Part shown: positions 37,890 to 51,534 of the stretch, piece after piece
How the letters are laid out: every line of letters begins with the position of its first letter
Numbering within the stretch: the first letter of the stretch is position 1
Source of the DNA: Pirellulales bacterium
GTDB taxonomy: Bacteria; Planctomycetota; Planctomycetia; Pirellulales; UBA1268
NCBI GenBank assembly: GCA_018401745.1
Contig: JAGYJY010000005.1
Location: 1-64,000 of the forward strand
Length of the DNA: 64,000 bases
Direction of reading: 5' to 3'
The notes under the pieces: generated by a model
Databases searched by the model: none
What the model was told of the DNA's origin: nothing
What the model saw: the letters and a program-made list of their open reading frames with translations, nothing else
Translations under genes and position numbers: made by a program

Positions 37890-38206
37890 CGGGCTCCACG
37901 GCCCGCTCGATTGCCCGGCGGACGAAGAGCGGGGTGGTGATCTGGGCCTCCGAAAGCAGGATGGAGTCGCCGGAGAAGGCATGAATGGGGCTGCTAGGTC
38001 GGCTGGTGCCAGTGCCGCTGCGACACCGAAGTCCATCTCCAGCCGCCTGGCAAAGCCTGGGGCGGAATGCCGCATCATCACCGGAATCCCACCGGCCTCA
38101 CCACGAATCTCCAGGGCTGCTTCGAGATTGTCGACATCTGGCACCCCAGCGTCTCAACCACGTTGAGGCCAAACCGTCCCAGGCCACACACGACAAAGTG
38201 GTGCAT
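37890..38206 (-). pseudogene. Remnant of a TrkA-N (KTN) potassium-channel regulatory domain
   Basis: On the minus strand 38206-38145 encodes HFVVCGLGRFGLNVVETLG, the start of a TrkA-N Rossmann fold. Immediately after, in another frame, 38144 down to ~37990 encodes DVDNLEAALEIRG, IPVMMRHSAPGFARRL and FGVAAALAPADLAAP, which is the end of the same domain. About 60 residues of the domain centre are missing and the joint is out of frame. A third frame (SILLSEAQITTPLFVRRAIE) may be a later piece. The remainder is cut by composite repeat B. A decayed channel gene. Confidence 0.65.
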
Positions 38207-38284
38207 GCGAATACTCTACTTCAGGGGTCAACCCTGCTGGACAGCAACGCGACGACACCCACCCCCGCCTCTTTCGACGATGTG

Positions 38285-39274
38285 ATGCCTACCAACGACG
38301 CCTCCCACCTCCACGATCCCGTCGCCCACCACATGCGGACCGACTTTGCCCGGCTCGCTCCAGACCAGACGGTTGGCGAGGCCATCCGCACCGCCCGGGC
38401 AGCTCCGCCGGAGGGTCGGATCATCTATTTTTATGTGCTTGATCGTGAGGATCGGCTGGTGGGCGTTGTGCCAACCCGCCGGCTGTTGCTCTCGGACGAC
38501 GCCGTGCCGATCTGCGAGATCATGGTGCAGCGGGTGGTCGCAATCCCCGCCTCGGCGACGGTGCTCGACGCCTGCGAGTTCTTCCTGCTGCATCGCCTGC
38601 TCGCCTTTCCGGTGGTCGATGCCGAACGGGGCATGCTCGGTGTTGTCGACGTCGACCTCTACACCGAAGAGCTGGCCGACCTCGACCGTCGCGAAGACCT
38701 CGACGACCTCTTCCAGCTGATCGGCGTGAACTATCAGGAGTCGCAGTCGCGATCCGCCGTTGCCGCCTTTGCGAGTCGCTTCCCTTGGTTGGTGGCCAAC
38801 ATCGCCGGCGGCCTGGTGGCGGCCTTCCTCTCGGGGCTCTTCCGCGACGAGCTGGAGCGGGCGGTGGCCCTGGCGATGTTCATCCCGGTGGTCTTGGCCC
38901 TGGCTGAGAGCGTGAGCATTCAGTCTGTCAGCATCGCCCTGCAGCGGCTGCACGGGGGCCGGCCAACGGTCGCCGGACTGCTCCGCGACATTCGCAGGGA
39001 ACTGGCCACAGGCTTTCTGCTCGGTGGGGCGGCTGCTTCGGTGGTCACCATCGTGGCCTTGAGCTGGCTTGGGCAGGGGCCGGTCGTGCTCGCCCTGCTC
39101 GGCGGAATCACCGGCGGCGTGACCGCTGCAGCCGTGATCGGTCTGGCAATCCCCAACATGCTGCGGCTGCTCGCTCGCGAACCTCAGGTGGCCGCCGGCC
39201 CCATCTCTTTGGCCGCCACCGACATGGTGACCCTCACCGTCTACCTCTGCCTGGCCCGCTGGCTGCTCGGCTGA
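38285..39274 (+). CDS. MgtE-like magnesium transporter lacking the N domain
   Basis: 329 aa from the ATG at 38285. Two CBS domains (about residues 15-140; GVVPTRRLL, IMVQRVVAIPASATVLDA, FPVVDAERGMLGVVDVD) are followed by the MgtE membrane domain with about five helices. Characteristic residues occur in PWLVANIAGGLVAAF, VALAMFIPVVLALAESVSIQSVSIALQ and IGLAIPNML. Full-length MgtE starts with an extra ~120-residue helical N domain, absent here. The in-frame upstream stretch to 37985 reads as non-coding remnant. It probably moves Mg2+ or another divalent cation. Confidence 0.88.
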   Translation: MPTNDASHLHDPVAHHMRTDFARLAPDQTVGEAIRTARAAPPEGRIIYFYVLDREDRLVGVVPTRRLLLSDDAVPICEIMVQRVVAIPASATVLDACEFFLLHRLLAFPVVDAERGMLGVVDVDLYTEELADLDRREDLDDLFQLIGVNYQESQSRSAVAAFASRFPWLVANIAGGLVAAFLSGLFRDELERAVALAMFIPVVLALAESVSIQSVSIALQRLHGGRPTVAGLLRDIRRELATGFLLGGAAASVVTIVALSWLGQGPVVLALLGGITGGVTAAAVIGLAIPNMLRLLAREPQVAAGPISLAATDMVTLTVYLCLARWLLG

Positions 39275-39417
39275 CCGCTCATCAAGAACTCATCGTGGGC
39301 TCACAAGCGGCTCGTGTCTGACAGGTATTTCTGGATGGGTTGAAAAGGTCTGCCTCGCCTGTGTGGCGGAGCGGCCTTCCTCCAAACACGCCCCACCTCT
39401 CTCACACGAGACCCGTC

Positions 39418-40509
39418 ATGGCATTCTCTGCTTTCTCTCGGAATCCGCTCGGACATGGTGTGACGCCCTCCAGCCCGAGAAGGGCTGGCTTTACCCTGGT
39501 CGAGCTGCTCGTCGTCATCGCCATCATTGGCGTTCTTGTCGGTCTCCTGCTCCCGGCGGTGCAGTCAGCCCGCGAAGCCGCCCGCCGCATGTCATGCTCC
39601 AACAACCAGAAGCAGATGGCTCTGGCTGCGCTGAACCACGAGAGCACGCATAAATCGCTTCCACCGAGCCTCTTCGTCGACATGGGCCTGCCCCCTGGCG
39701 GCGCAGGCACGCCGGGGGCTCCGTATCCGGCTGCGGTGCACTCCTGGGCTGTGTTCCTCCTGCCCTACCTGGAGGAAACCGCCCTCGCCGACGCCTACGA
39801 CATGAACTTCCCCTGGTTCTCTTCGCCGAGCATCATTCCCGGCACTCCAAACAACGCGGCCGTCCTGCAGCAGCCGGTGGCCTCGTTCATCTGTCCGTCG
39901 GCACCTGGCGGAGCTGAGCGACGGAGCTCCGGCACCTTCACCTTTGGAGCCCCATTTCCCTTTCAGAATCACGCCGTCACCGACTACGCCACCTGCAGTT
40001 CGATCAACGACGGCTCGATCACCTTCTTTGGCTATCCCAACGGGCTGACGCAGTTCAACCTGTTTAGCGCGATGTCGCCAGACCTGCGAGGTCCCGGCAT
40101 CACTCCGGTGCTCAACGTCCCAAACCGCAAGCCCGGTGGGCTCAACATGCGGGATGGCACGACGCACACGATTCTGCTGTGCGAATCGGCCGGCAGACCG
40201 GACTTCTATATCGATGGGCGGCTTGTGCAGGCGAATGCGAGGTCCGATGGTGGCTGGGGCCATCATGAGAACGACTATGGGCTCGACGGCGCCGTTGCCG
40301 GCACCGACACGTCTCCCGGCAACTGCGTGGTCAACTGCCACAACAACAACGAGACCTATGCGTTTCATCCAAGCGTCGCGATTCACAGCTTCGCTGACGG
40401 ATCGGTGCACACGATCTCCGAATCGATCTCGCCCCAGGTCTACGCGGCGCTCATCACTGCCAATGGCTCGGGCAACACCCCGGCAGAAACGTCACCTTCG
40501 CTTGACTAG
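39418..40509 (+). CDS. DUF1559 prepilin-like protein
   Basis: 363 aa from the ATG at 39418. It carries a type IV prepilin/pseudopilin N-terminus RAGFTLVELLVVIAIIGVL, cleaved after the glycine, then the DUF1559 family start LLPAVQSAREAARRMSCSNNQ. The C-terminus has the family H..DG pattern (HSFADGSVHTISESIS). Such proteins are highly expanded in planctomycetes and sit in the envelope; the exact role is not known. It probably forms a transcription unit with the lipoprotein and phosphoesterase downstream. Confidence 0.93.
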   Translation: MAFSAFSRNPLGHGVTPSSPRRAGFTLVELLVVIAIIGVLVGLLLPAVQSAREAARRMSCSNNQKQMALAALNHESTHKSLPPSLFVDMGLPPGGAGTPGAPYPAAVHSWAVFLLPYLEETALADAYDMNFPWFSSPSIIPGTPNNAAVLQQPVASFICPSAPGGAERRSSGTFTFGAPFPFQNHAVTDYATCSSINDGSITFFGYPNGLTQFNLFSAMSPDLRGPGITPVLNVPNRKPGGLNMRDGTTHTILLCESAGRPDFYIDGRLVQANARSDGGWGHHENDYGLDGAVAGTDTSPGNCVVNCHNNNETYAFHPSVAIHSFADGSVHTISESISPQVYAALITANGSGNTPAETSPSLD

Positions 40510-40574
40510 TCGTTTCAAGTCGATGACGCGTGCGTTGCGATTCCGCCCTGCTTTCCCTACGAAGAAATGCCCTC

Positions 40575-41072
40575 ATGCGAAGCGATCTCCACCGACCGGT
40601 TTCCAGACTTCCCGCGCGGTCGTCTCACGCCTGGCCGCTAACGGCCATCTGGGGACTGGTGCTCATCACCGTGATCGGCTGTGGTTCCAGCGGCCCAGTC
40701 AGGCATCCCGTCAGCGGCCGTGTCGCAACGCCCGACGGCCAGGGCTGCGACGGGGCGCTCGTGGTGTTTCACCCGCGGGAGAGTGAACGGGTCAACGACA
40801 AGAAGCCATTTGCCACGTGTGAGCCGGACGGCAGTTTCTCCTTGACCACCGACGAACTCGGCGACGGCGCCCAGGCGGGTGACTACGGCGTCACCGTTGT
40901 CTGGATCCGTCAAACAGACACGCCCCAAAAGATGTCGCTTTCCAGCGAGAACTCTGGAGGGCGGGACGCCCTTGGCGGACGCTACGGAAAACCGTCGTCG
41001 CCGCAGTTTGAGGCAACCGTCACCGCGGGGGGTGAGAACCAGTTTGAGTTTGTCGTCGAGCCCGAGGCGTAG
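40575..41072 (+). CDS. Planctomycete-type lipoprotein
   Basis: 165 aa from the ATG at 40575 (in-frame ATG at 40530 adds 15 residues). Signal peptide with lipobox ITVIGC. The mature part is a small beta-sandwich like carboxypeptidase-regulatory/transthyretin domains: HPVSGRVATPDGQGC, GALVVFHP, DGSFSLTTDELGDGAQAGDYGVTVVW and a C-terminal FEFVVEPEA. Proteins of this form often follow DUF1559 genes. It lies 66 bases after the DUF1559 stop and 5 bases before the phosphoesterase. Confidence 0.8.
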   Translation: MRSDLHRPVSRLPARSSHAWPLTAIWGLVLITVIGCGSSGPVRHPVSGRVATPDGQGCDGALVVFHPRESERVNDKKPFATCEPDGSFSLTTDELGDGAQAGDYGVTVVWIRQTDTPQKMSLSSENSGGRDALGGRYGKPSSPQFEATVTAGGENQFEFVVEPEA

Positions 41073-41077
41073 AGACC

Positions 41078-43825
41078 ATGCCGCAAAGCAGGCCAGTTCT
41101 CGTGACCGTTGACACACCGGCGGGGCTTCCCGTTGCCTCGAGACCTTCAGCGAACGCCTGCGGGCTCTGCAAAACGTGGTCCTCGTGGTGCTGGATCGCT
41201 GTCGTTGCGGCGTTGTTGTGCGACACGACTTCCAGCCGAGCGGCTGATCAGGCTCCGCAATCTCCCCCCATTGGCCGCACTGAAGGCCACAGTGACCAGC
41301 CACAGCAGCAGACGGCCGGCCCCACCGAGACCGGCTTTCTCCTGCCCAACGGATGGCACCTCACTCCGGCGGGTCGGCACGTGCCGACCTCGGATATGCT
41401 GCTCAACATCCAACCGCTCGCCGACAGCCGCCATGCGGTCGTGACATGCAGTGGCTTCAACGAGCATATGCTGGCAATCGTCGACCTTGACGAGCGGCGG
41501 ATCGTTTCGCAGCAGTCGGCCTACCAGAGCTGGTTTGGTCTGGCAGTCTCGCCTGATGAAGGCCACATCTGGTGGTCCGGAGGGGGCGAGGGCCGCGTGC
41601 ACCACTTCCGGCTCAACGGCAGCGAGGCAACGCGGATCGGAGAGCCGAGCCCGCAGCCGCTGCAGCTCTCGCTTCCGGAAATCGAGAAACTCAAGGCGCG
41701 GTATGCTTCGGAAACGTTTCGTGGTGGCCTGTGCCTCGATCTCCAGCGACAGCGGCTCTACAGCCTAGAAACAAATGCAGGACGTCTCCTGATTGAGCCG
41801 GTCGACGACGCGGTCGAGGTGGTGACCTCGACTGAGGAGGATCGCCGCATCCTTGAGATCGGAGGCCGGCCCTACGACATCAAGCTTGGAGAAGGCGGTC
41901 GCCTGGCGTATGTGAGCGACTGGGCAGGTGCGAGGATCGTGGTCGTCGACGCCGGACAGCTGCAGGTCGTCGATGAGATTCCTGTCGGCGAACACCCCAA
42001 TCAGATCGTGCTCACTCCAGATGGTCGCCGGCTGTTTGTCGCCTGCGGGTCCACGAACGAGGTGTGGTGCATCGACACCCTTCGCGGCACGGTGACGGAA
42101 GTCATTTCCACCGCCCTTTTCCCCAACGCTCCGGAAGGCAGCACACCCGACGCGGTTGCTGTTTCTCCAGACGGCGGCAGCCTTTTTGTGGCCAACGCCG
42201 ACAACAACTGCATTGCGGTTGTCGACATCGCGACCGCCAACCGCAGCAGAGTGAAGGGCTTCATCCCCACCGGCTGGTATCCGACATCCGTGGCCGTCAC
42301 ACCTGATGGCCAGCGGCTGCTCGTCGGCGTGGGAAAAGGACTGCAGACACGTGCGAATCCGCTCTACGGGGACGATTTCGATGAAAGCGGGCTGACCGAC
42401 CTAGAGCGGTTCATCAAGCAGCTGATGCCGTTCCCCTACATCGGCACGCAGATGTCGGGCAGCCTGTCGATCATCGAGATGCCCACCGATGAGGCCCTCC
42501 AAGCGATGACCTCGCAGGTCTATGACAACTGTCCCTACGCAGGCCAGCTGCTCTCGGTCGAACCTCCGAAAAACCCCAGCGTGATTCCGACCCGGGTCGG
42601 TGATCCCTGCCCGATCCGCTATGTGATCTACGTCATCAAAGAGAACCGCACCTACGACCAGATCTTTGGCGACCTGGCAGAGGGTGACCGGCCGAAGGGA
42701 AATGGCGACCCTTCGCTGTGCATGTTTCCGCGAGAGGTCACGCCGAATCACCACAAACTCGCAGAGGAGTTTGTTTTGCTCGACAACTTCTACTGCAACG
42801 GCCAGGTGAGCAGAGACGGCCACCCATGGAGCACGATGGCCTACAACACAGACTATGTTGCCCGAGACTGGCACCTGACCTACTCACAGCGGGTCGGCGT
42901 GGATGATGACGAAACGGAGAGCCTAACGTCGGCCCCCTCGGGCTATCTCTGGGACGCCTGCCTGCGAGCGGGCGTGAGCTACCGGTCGTACGGTGAAAAG
43001 TGCCGCACCGTCGCACGCGACGATGGGAGCCGTGAGCAGGTGGCCGCCGTCCCCGGGCTCGCCGGTCATGTCTGCCCGAACTACGGCATCAAGACGCCGG
43101 GGCAGGGCCGGCCTCGCGATAAGGATCAGATCGAGGTCTTTCTCGCGGAGTACCGAGAATTTCTGAAATCTGGGGAGATGCCGCAGTTCATCGTGCTCAG
43201 CCTGGGAGAGGATCACACCGACGGCACGACCCCAGGAGCCTTCACGCCCGCTGCGTGCGTGGGGAGCAATGACCTCGCCCTCGGCAAGCTGGTCGAGGCT
43301 GTCAGCAGCGGTCCACTCTGGGGCAAAACAGCTATTTTCGTCATCCAAGACGACGCGCAAAACGGGCCGGACCATGTCGATGCCCAGCGGACAGTCGCTC
43401 TCGCCATCAGCCCTTACACGCGGAGGGCTGCTGTTGACAGCACCTTCTACAGCACCGTGAGCATGATCCGGACGATGGAACTGATCCTCGGGCTTGAGCC
43501 GCTCTCGCAGTACGACGCTGCCGCCCGGCCGATGTTTGAGGCCTTCACCGACACCGCGGACCTCTCGGCTTTTCGCCACGAGCCGGCAAGGATCGATCTG
43601 AACGCTCAAAATACGGCCGCGGACTATGGAGCAGCCCGCTCGGCCAGAATGGACTTCTCGGAATACGATCAGATCGACGACTTTGAGCTCAATGAGATTC
43701 TCTGGCGAGCGATCAAAGGTAGGAATGCCCCAATCCCGCCTGCTGTGCGGCGGGCGATCGCTTTTCGTGGATCTGCTCGCCCGGCGGCGGCCGGCGACGT
43801 GCCGCAGCTTCCGCGCTCGCCTTGA
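41078..43825 (+). CDS. YVTN beta-propeller plus phosphoesterase-family protein
   Basis: 915 aa, probably secreted (hydrophobic stretch WIAVVAALLCDTTSSRAA). Residues ~85-450 are a seven-bladed YVTN/lactonase-like propeller (VSPDEGHIWWSGG, LTPDGRRLFVACGS, VSPDGGSLFVANAD, VTPDGQRLLVGVG). Residues ~505-830 are a phosphoesterase/phospholipase C-like domain of the alkaline phosphatase fold (VIYVIKENRTYDQIFGDL, DNFYCNGQVSRDGHPWS, VLSLGEDHTDGT, FVIQDDAQNGPDHVDAQR with metal ligands). The likely activity is phosphate ester hydrolysis outside the cytoplasm, substrate unknown. Confidence 0.9.
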   Translation: MPQSRPVLVTVDTPAGLPVASRPSANACGLCKTWSSWCWIAVVAALLCDTTSSRAADQAPQSPPIGRTEGHSDQPQQQTAGPTETGFLLPNGWHLTPAGRHVPTSDMLLNIQPLADSRHAVVTCSGFNEHMLAIVDLDERRIVSQQSAYQSWFGLAVSPDEGHIWWSGGGEGRVHHFRLNGSEATRIGEPSPQPLQLSLPEIEKLKARYASETFRGGLCLDLQRQRLYSLETNAGRLLIEPVDDAVEVVTSTEEDRRILEIGGRPYDIKLGEGGRLAYVSDWAGARIVVVDAGQLQVVDEIPVGEHPNQIVLTPDGRRLFVACGSTNEVWCIDTLRGTVTEVISTALFPNAPEGSTPDAVAVSPDGGSLFVANADNNCIAVVDIATANRSRVKGFIPTGWYPTSVAVTPDGQRLLVGVGKGLQTRANPLYGDDFDESGLTDLERFIKQLMPFPYIGTQMSGSLSIIEMPTDEALQAMTSQVYDNCPYAGQLLSVEPPKNPSVIPTRVGDPCPIRYVIYVIKENRTYDQIFGDLAEGDRPKGNGDPSLCMFPREVTPNHHKLAEEFVLLDNFYCNGQVSRDGHPWSTMAYNTDYVARDWHLTYSQRVGVDDDETESLTSAPSGYLWDACLRAGVSYRSYGEKCRTVARDDGSREQVAAVPGLAGHVCPNYGIKTPGQGRPRDKDQIEVFLAEYREFLKSGEMPQFIVLSLGEDHTDGTTPGAFTPAACVGSNDLALGKLVEAVSSGPLWGKTAIFVIQDDAQNGPDHVDAQRTVALAISPYTRRAAVDSTFYSTVSMIRTMELILGLEPLSQYDAAARPMFEAFTDTADLSAFRHEPARIDLNAQNTAADYGAARSARMDFSEYDQIDDFELNEILWRAIKGRNAPIPPAVRRAIAFRGSARPAAAGDVPQLPRSP

Positions 43826-43957
43826 CCCCCGCGAGGCTTCCCCGCGAGAATCGATGGGTGCTCGCCTGGTTTTTGGCAGTGTGGCGGCTTTCCGTGCCCG
43901 CACTGCCTTCCCAATCCCGCCAAATCCGCAGCGTTTTGGCGGCCACGATAGGAATCC

Positions 43958-47708
<3,751 letters not shown>

Positions 47709-47732
47709 CGCCTGTCCGCCGTCCCATCGTCC

Positions 47733-47750
47733 GCCTGCCACCAGGCAGGC
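47733..47750 (+). terminator. Hairpin after secA
   Basis: GCCTGCC (47733-47739), loop ACCA, GGCAGGC (47744-47750) lies 25 bases after the secA stop. No T-run. GGCTGACGCCTG occurs on either side (47703-47714 and 47769-47780). Possibly a transcript-end or processing hairpin. Confidence 0.3.
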
Positions 47751-47786
47751 TCGCTGTGGGGAGGCCGTGGCTGACGCCTGCCCCCG

Positions 47787-49097
47787 ATGCGACCGACCAT
47801 GCTCGACCTGCTGTATGCCCTGGTGTTTCTTGCCGCCCTGCCCTGGGTGGTCTGGCGACGAGCCGCCGGCAGACGACCGGTGGCTGCCCCCTGGCAACGG
47901 TTCACCGGCGGCATCCCGTTGCTCCCCCCTCCCCGCGACCGCTGCAGGATTTGGCTGCATGGCGTGAGCGTGGGCGAGGTGGCCCTGCTGGCGTCGCTGG
48001 CCTCGGAACTCCGCCAGCAGGCAGAGGCCGAAGGCCGCGACATCGAGTGCGTCGTGTCGAGTTCAACAACAACCGGGCTCGACGTCGCCAGGTCGCGATT
48101 TCCGCCAGAGCTGGTCTTTCCTTGCCCGCTCGACTTCAGCTGGGCGGTGCGGCGTGTGTTGCATCGGGTGCAGCCTGATCTCTTGGTGCTGGGTGAGCTT
48201 GAGCTCTGGCCTCAGCTGCTGGCCCTGACCGCTGCGCGGGGCGTCCCGATTGCTGTGGTCAATGCCCGCATGAGCGAACGAAGCTTCCGTGGCTACCGTC
48301 GCCTCGCCTGGCTTGCCCGCAGGATGCTCCGTCGGCTCACGGTTGTGATCGCCCGCAGCCGTGAGGATGCTGATCGCTTTGCAGCACTTGGCGCGGCAGA
48401 CGTGGTCGTCGCCGGCTCGATGAAATACGACGGGGCTCGTGGAGAGCGGACGGCGGACATGGTCCAGCAGCTGGCGGCACTCGCCGGCATCACGCCTGAG
48501 GATGTCGTGTTTCTTGCCGGCAGCACCCAGGCTCCTGAGGAGGCCCTCGCGATCGAGGCGTATCGGAAGCTCTCAGCGAGCCAGCCTTCCCTGCGGCTGA
48601 TCCTTGTGCCGCGGCATGCGGAACGATCCGGCGAGATTGCCGACCTGCTGGCCACATCAGGGGTTGCCTGGCAGCGTCGCAGCCAGCTGGCGACAGACGG
48701 CCTCGATCCTGCCGCCCGGGTGCTGCTGGTGGATGTCACCGGCGAGCTCGCCGCCTGGTGGGGCACGGCTACGATCGCGTTTGTCGGGGGCAGCCTCGAC
48801 GGCAAGCGGGGCGGTCAGAACATGCTCGAGCCAGCAGCCTACGGGGCTGCCGTCTGCTTCGGCCCCCACACCCGCAACTTTCAGACCGAGGTGGCGGGCC
48901 TGCTCGCCGCCGATGCCGTCCGCATCGTGCACGATGCCGATCAGCTCACGGCGTTTGTGCAGTGGGCCCTCGGCGAGCCCGCTCAGCGGCAGGCGATGGG
49001 CCAGCGGGCCGCAGCCGCGGTCGCTGCGGGCCGCGGGGCAACCCCCTTCACCGTCAGCAGGCTCCTCGCCCTTCTCCCCGCATCCTGCGGGTCGTAG
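47787..49097 (+). CDS. waaA: 3-deoxy-D-manno-octulosonic acid transferase
   Basis: 436 aa. It transfers Kdo from CMP-Kdo to lipid A precursor at the inner membrane. One N-terminal membrane anchor ([16 protein letters not shown]), then a GT30/GT-B fold: [13 protein letters not shown] with the catalytic Glu, [83 protein letters not shown] and FGPHTRNF. It indicates that the organism makes a Kdo-containing lipopolysaccharide. Confidence 0.95.
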   Translation: MRPTMLDLLYALVFLAALPWVVWRRAAGRRPVAAPWQRFTGGIPLLPPPRDRCRIWLHGVSVGEVALLASLASELRQQAEAEGRDIECVVSSSTTTGLDVARSRFPPELVFPCPLDFSWAVRRVLHRVQPDLLVLGELELWPQLLALTAARGVPIAVVNARMSERSFRGYRRLAWLARRMLRRLTVVIARSREDADRFAALGAADVVVAGSMKYDGARGERTADMVQQLAALAGITPEDVVFLAGSTQAPEEALAIEAYRKLSASQPSLRLILVPRHAERSGEIADLLATSGVAWQRRSQLATDGLDPAARVLLVDVTGELAAWWGTATIAFVGGSLDGKRGGQNMLEPAAYGAAVCFGPHTRNFQTEVAGLLAADAVRIVHDADQLTAFVQWALGEPAQRQAMGQRAAAAVAAGRGATPFTVSRLLALLPASCGS

Positions 49098-49150
49098 GGC
49101 CAGCGGTTGCCGAGGGCCCACACGACCCGATACGCTGGGCGGCATCGACA

Positions 49151-49176
49151 GCGGCACTGGCAGCCGCGGTTTTTTT
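49151..49176 (+). terminator. Terminator between waaA and metK
   Basis: GCGGC (49151-49155) pairs with GCCGC (49163-49167) over a 7-base loop and is followed by GG and seven Ts. It ends 27 bases before the metK start, so it could also attenuate metK. Confidence 0.45.
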
Positions 49177-49203
49177 CTTTCGTTTGCGAGCGAGGCACGA
49201 GAC

Positions 49204-50382
<1,179 letters not shown>

Positions 50383-50421
50383 CCGGCGGCTGATCCACGT
50401 TTCGCCAGGAGGGGCATCGCG

Positions 50422-51276
50422 GTGATCCCCGCAGATGTCGCTGTCGCTTCCGAAGGCAGCTCGGTCTCCGGCCGACGCATGAGCCGTCGTGGCCTGTTGT
50501 CCGAGTTTGCTGGAGGCTTTCTCTCGGCGGCGGCGGCCACCCTGGCGGTCGCTCTGGTGGTGGCTGGGGTGTTTGTGGCGTCCCGTCGACTCGCCGGCGG
50601 GATGACGTCAGGCCTGTCTGCTGGCGGGATGGCGGCTGCTGTGGTGGCGATGCTTGCTGGCGTTGCCGCGTGCGAACTGCTCTCGCGAACGCAGCGTGGC
50701 GTAGGCCGGACGGCTGCGCGGCTGCTTCCGCGGCTCGGACTGCTGCTGTGCGTCTGGGGTGTGTGTGGCGGTGTGCAGCCCGCAGCCATGGGTGTTGCCG
50801 TGACGGGCATGGCTGCGGCCGTCGTGAGCCTGGTGCCCCGACAGGCCTTGGCCAGCCTGCGGCGACCAGACCTGTGGTTATCGCTGAGATCCGCAGGGCC
50901 GCCAACGAGCGCGCGAAGACAGGCCTTAACCACCACGATGCCCCTCAGAGACCATCCCCACGACCGCGAGGGCTTCGTGCAGCAGCAGGTCCGCCGGCAG
51001 ACAGCGGCAGGTGGTGAGAGCATCCGCGGCACGGTGGTGGTCTCCTTTCGCACTGGCGATCGCCTGGCCGTGGCCCATGTCGGCTTCTGCCCGCCGCTGC
51101 ACGAAACCCCGTCCGTGCAGCTGTCCACCGCCGAAGATGAGCCCGATGCCGTGGTCTCGCCCGGAGAAATCCTGCCTTGGGGGATCCGCGTGGAGTGCCG
51201 CTTGGAAGAAGCGGCCGAGGAGCCCTTCGACATCCCGGTCGATTTCGTAGCCACCTCCATGCGACTTCGCCCCTGA
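50422..51276 (+). CDS. Membrane protein of unknown function
   Basis: 284 aa, GTG start with AGGAGGGG 7 bases upstream. Four hydrophobic segments lie between about residues 30-135 (GGFLSAAAATLAVALVVAGVF, GMAAAVVAMLAGVAACELL, LGLLLCVWGVCGGV, AAMGVAVTGMAAAVVSL). A soluble C-terminal domain follows with predicted beta strands (SIRGTVVVSFRTGDRLAVAHVGF in part) and an acidic segment. I do not recognise the family. Downstream of metK by 39 bases, perhaps co-transcribed. Confidence 0.65.
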   Translation: MIPADVAVASEGSSVSGRRMSRRGLLSEFAGGFLSAAAATLAVALVVAGVFVASRRLAGGMTSGLSAGGMAAAVVAMLAGVAACELLSRTQRGVGRTAARLLPRLGLLLCVWGVCGGVQPAAMGVAVTGMAAAVVSLVPRQALASLRRPDLWLSLRSAGPPTSARRQALTTTMPLRDHPHDREGFVQQQVRRQTAAGGESIRGTVVVSFRTGDRLAVAHVGFCPPLHETPSVQLSTAEDEPDAVVSPGEILPWGIRVECRLEEAAEEPFDIPVDFVATSMRLRP

Positions 51277-51315
51277 CCTCCGCCGCCTCTCCTACCCGCT
51301 TTTGAGTGCACCCCA

Positions 51316-51360
51316 TGATCTTTCACCCCACCAGCTTTCACCCCACGATCTTTCACCCCA
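51316..51360. repeat. Three 15-bp tandem repeats
   Basis: Three copies of a 15-base unit ending CTTTCACCCCA lie back to back (51316-51330, 51331-51345, 51346-51360), differing only in the first four bases. Translated in the frame of the following ORF they give FHP repeats. Confidence 0.75.
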
Positions 51361-51371
51361 ACGAGGCCTCA

Positions 51372-51485
51372 ATGGCACGCTGGCCCCAAAACCTCTGGAC
51401 GACCGTCTTCACCTACACCTCGATTTTTGTGGGCTTTCCACTCCTGGCCTTCCTGCTGTGGTGGTGGGTCCGCCAGGGCAGCTGA
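51372..51485 (+). CDS. Very small single-pass membrane protein
   Basis: 37 aa from the ATG at 51372: a short polar start (MARWPQNLWTT), one hydrophobic segment (YTSIFVGFPLLAFLLWWW) and a positive end (VRQGS). An in-frame ATG at 51315 would give 56 aa starting with FHP repeats. It sits 49 bases before the pyrophosphorylase start, in the same direction. The composition is typical of a genuine small membrane protein, but no homologue can be named. Confidence 0.5.
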   Translation: MARWPQNLWTTVFTYTSIFVGFPLLAFLLWWWVRQGS

Positions 51486-51534
51486 TCGCGGCGGACAGAC
51501 ACCCCCAGCTTCCTCGAGACAAGGGTTTGCGCTG

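Noticed and set aside
49098..49203. SAM riboswitch before metK
   Set aside because: No SAM-I/II/IV core is visible; only a short GC hairpin followed by T residues.
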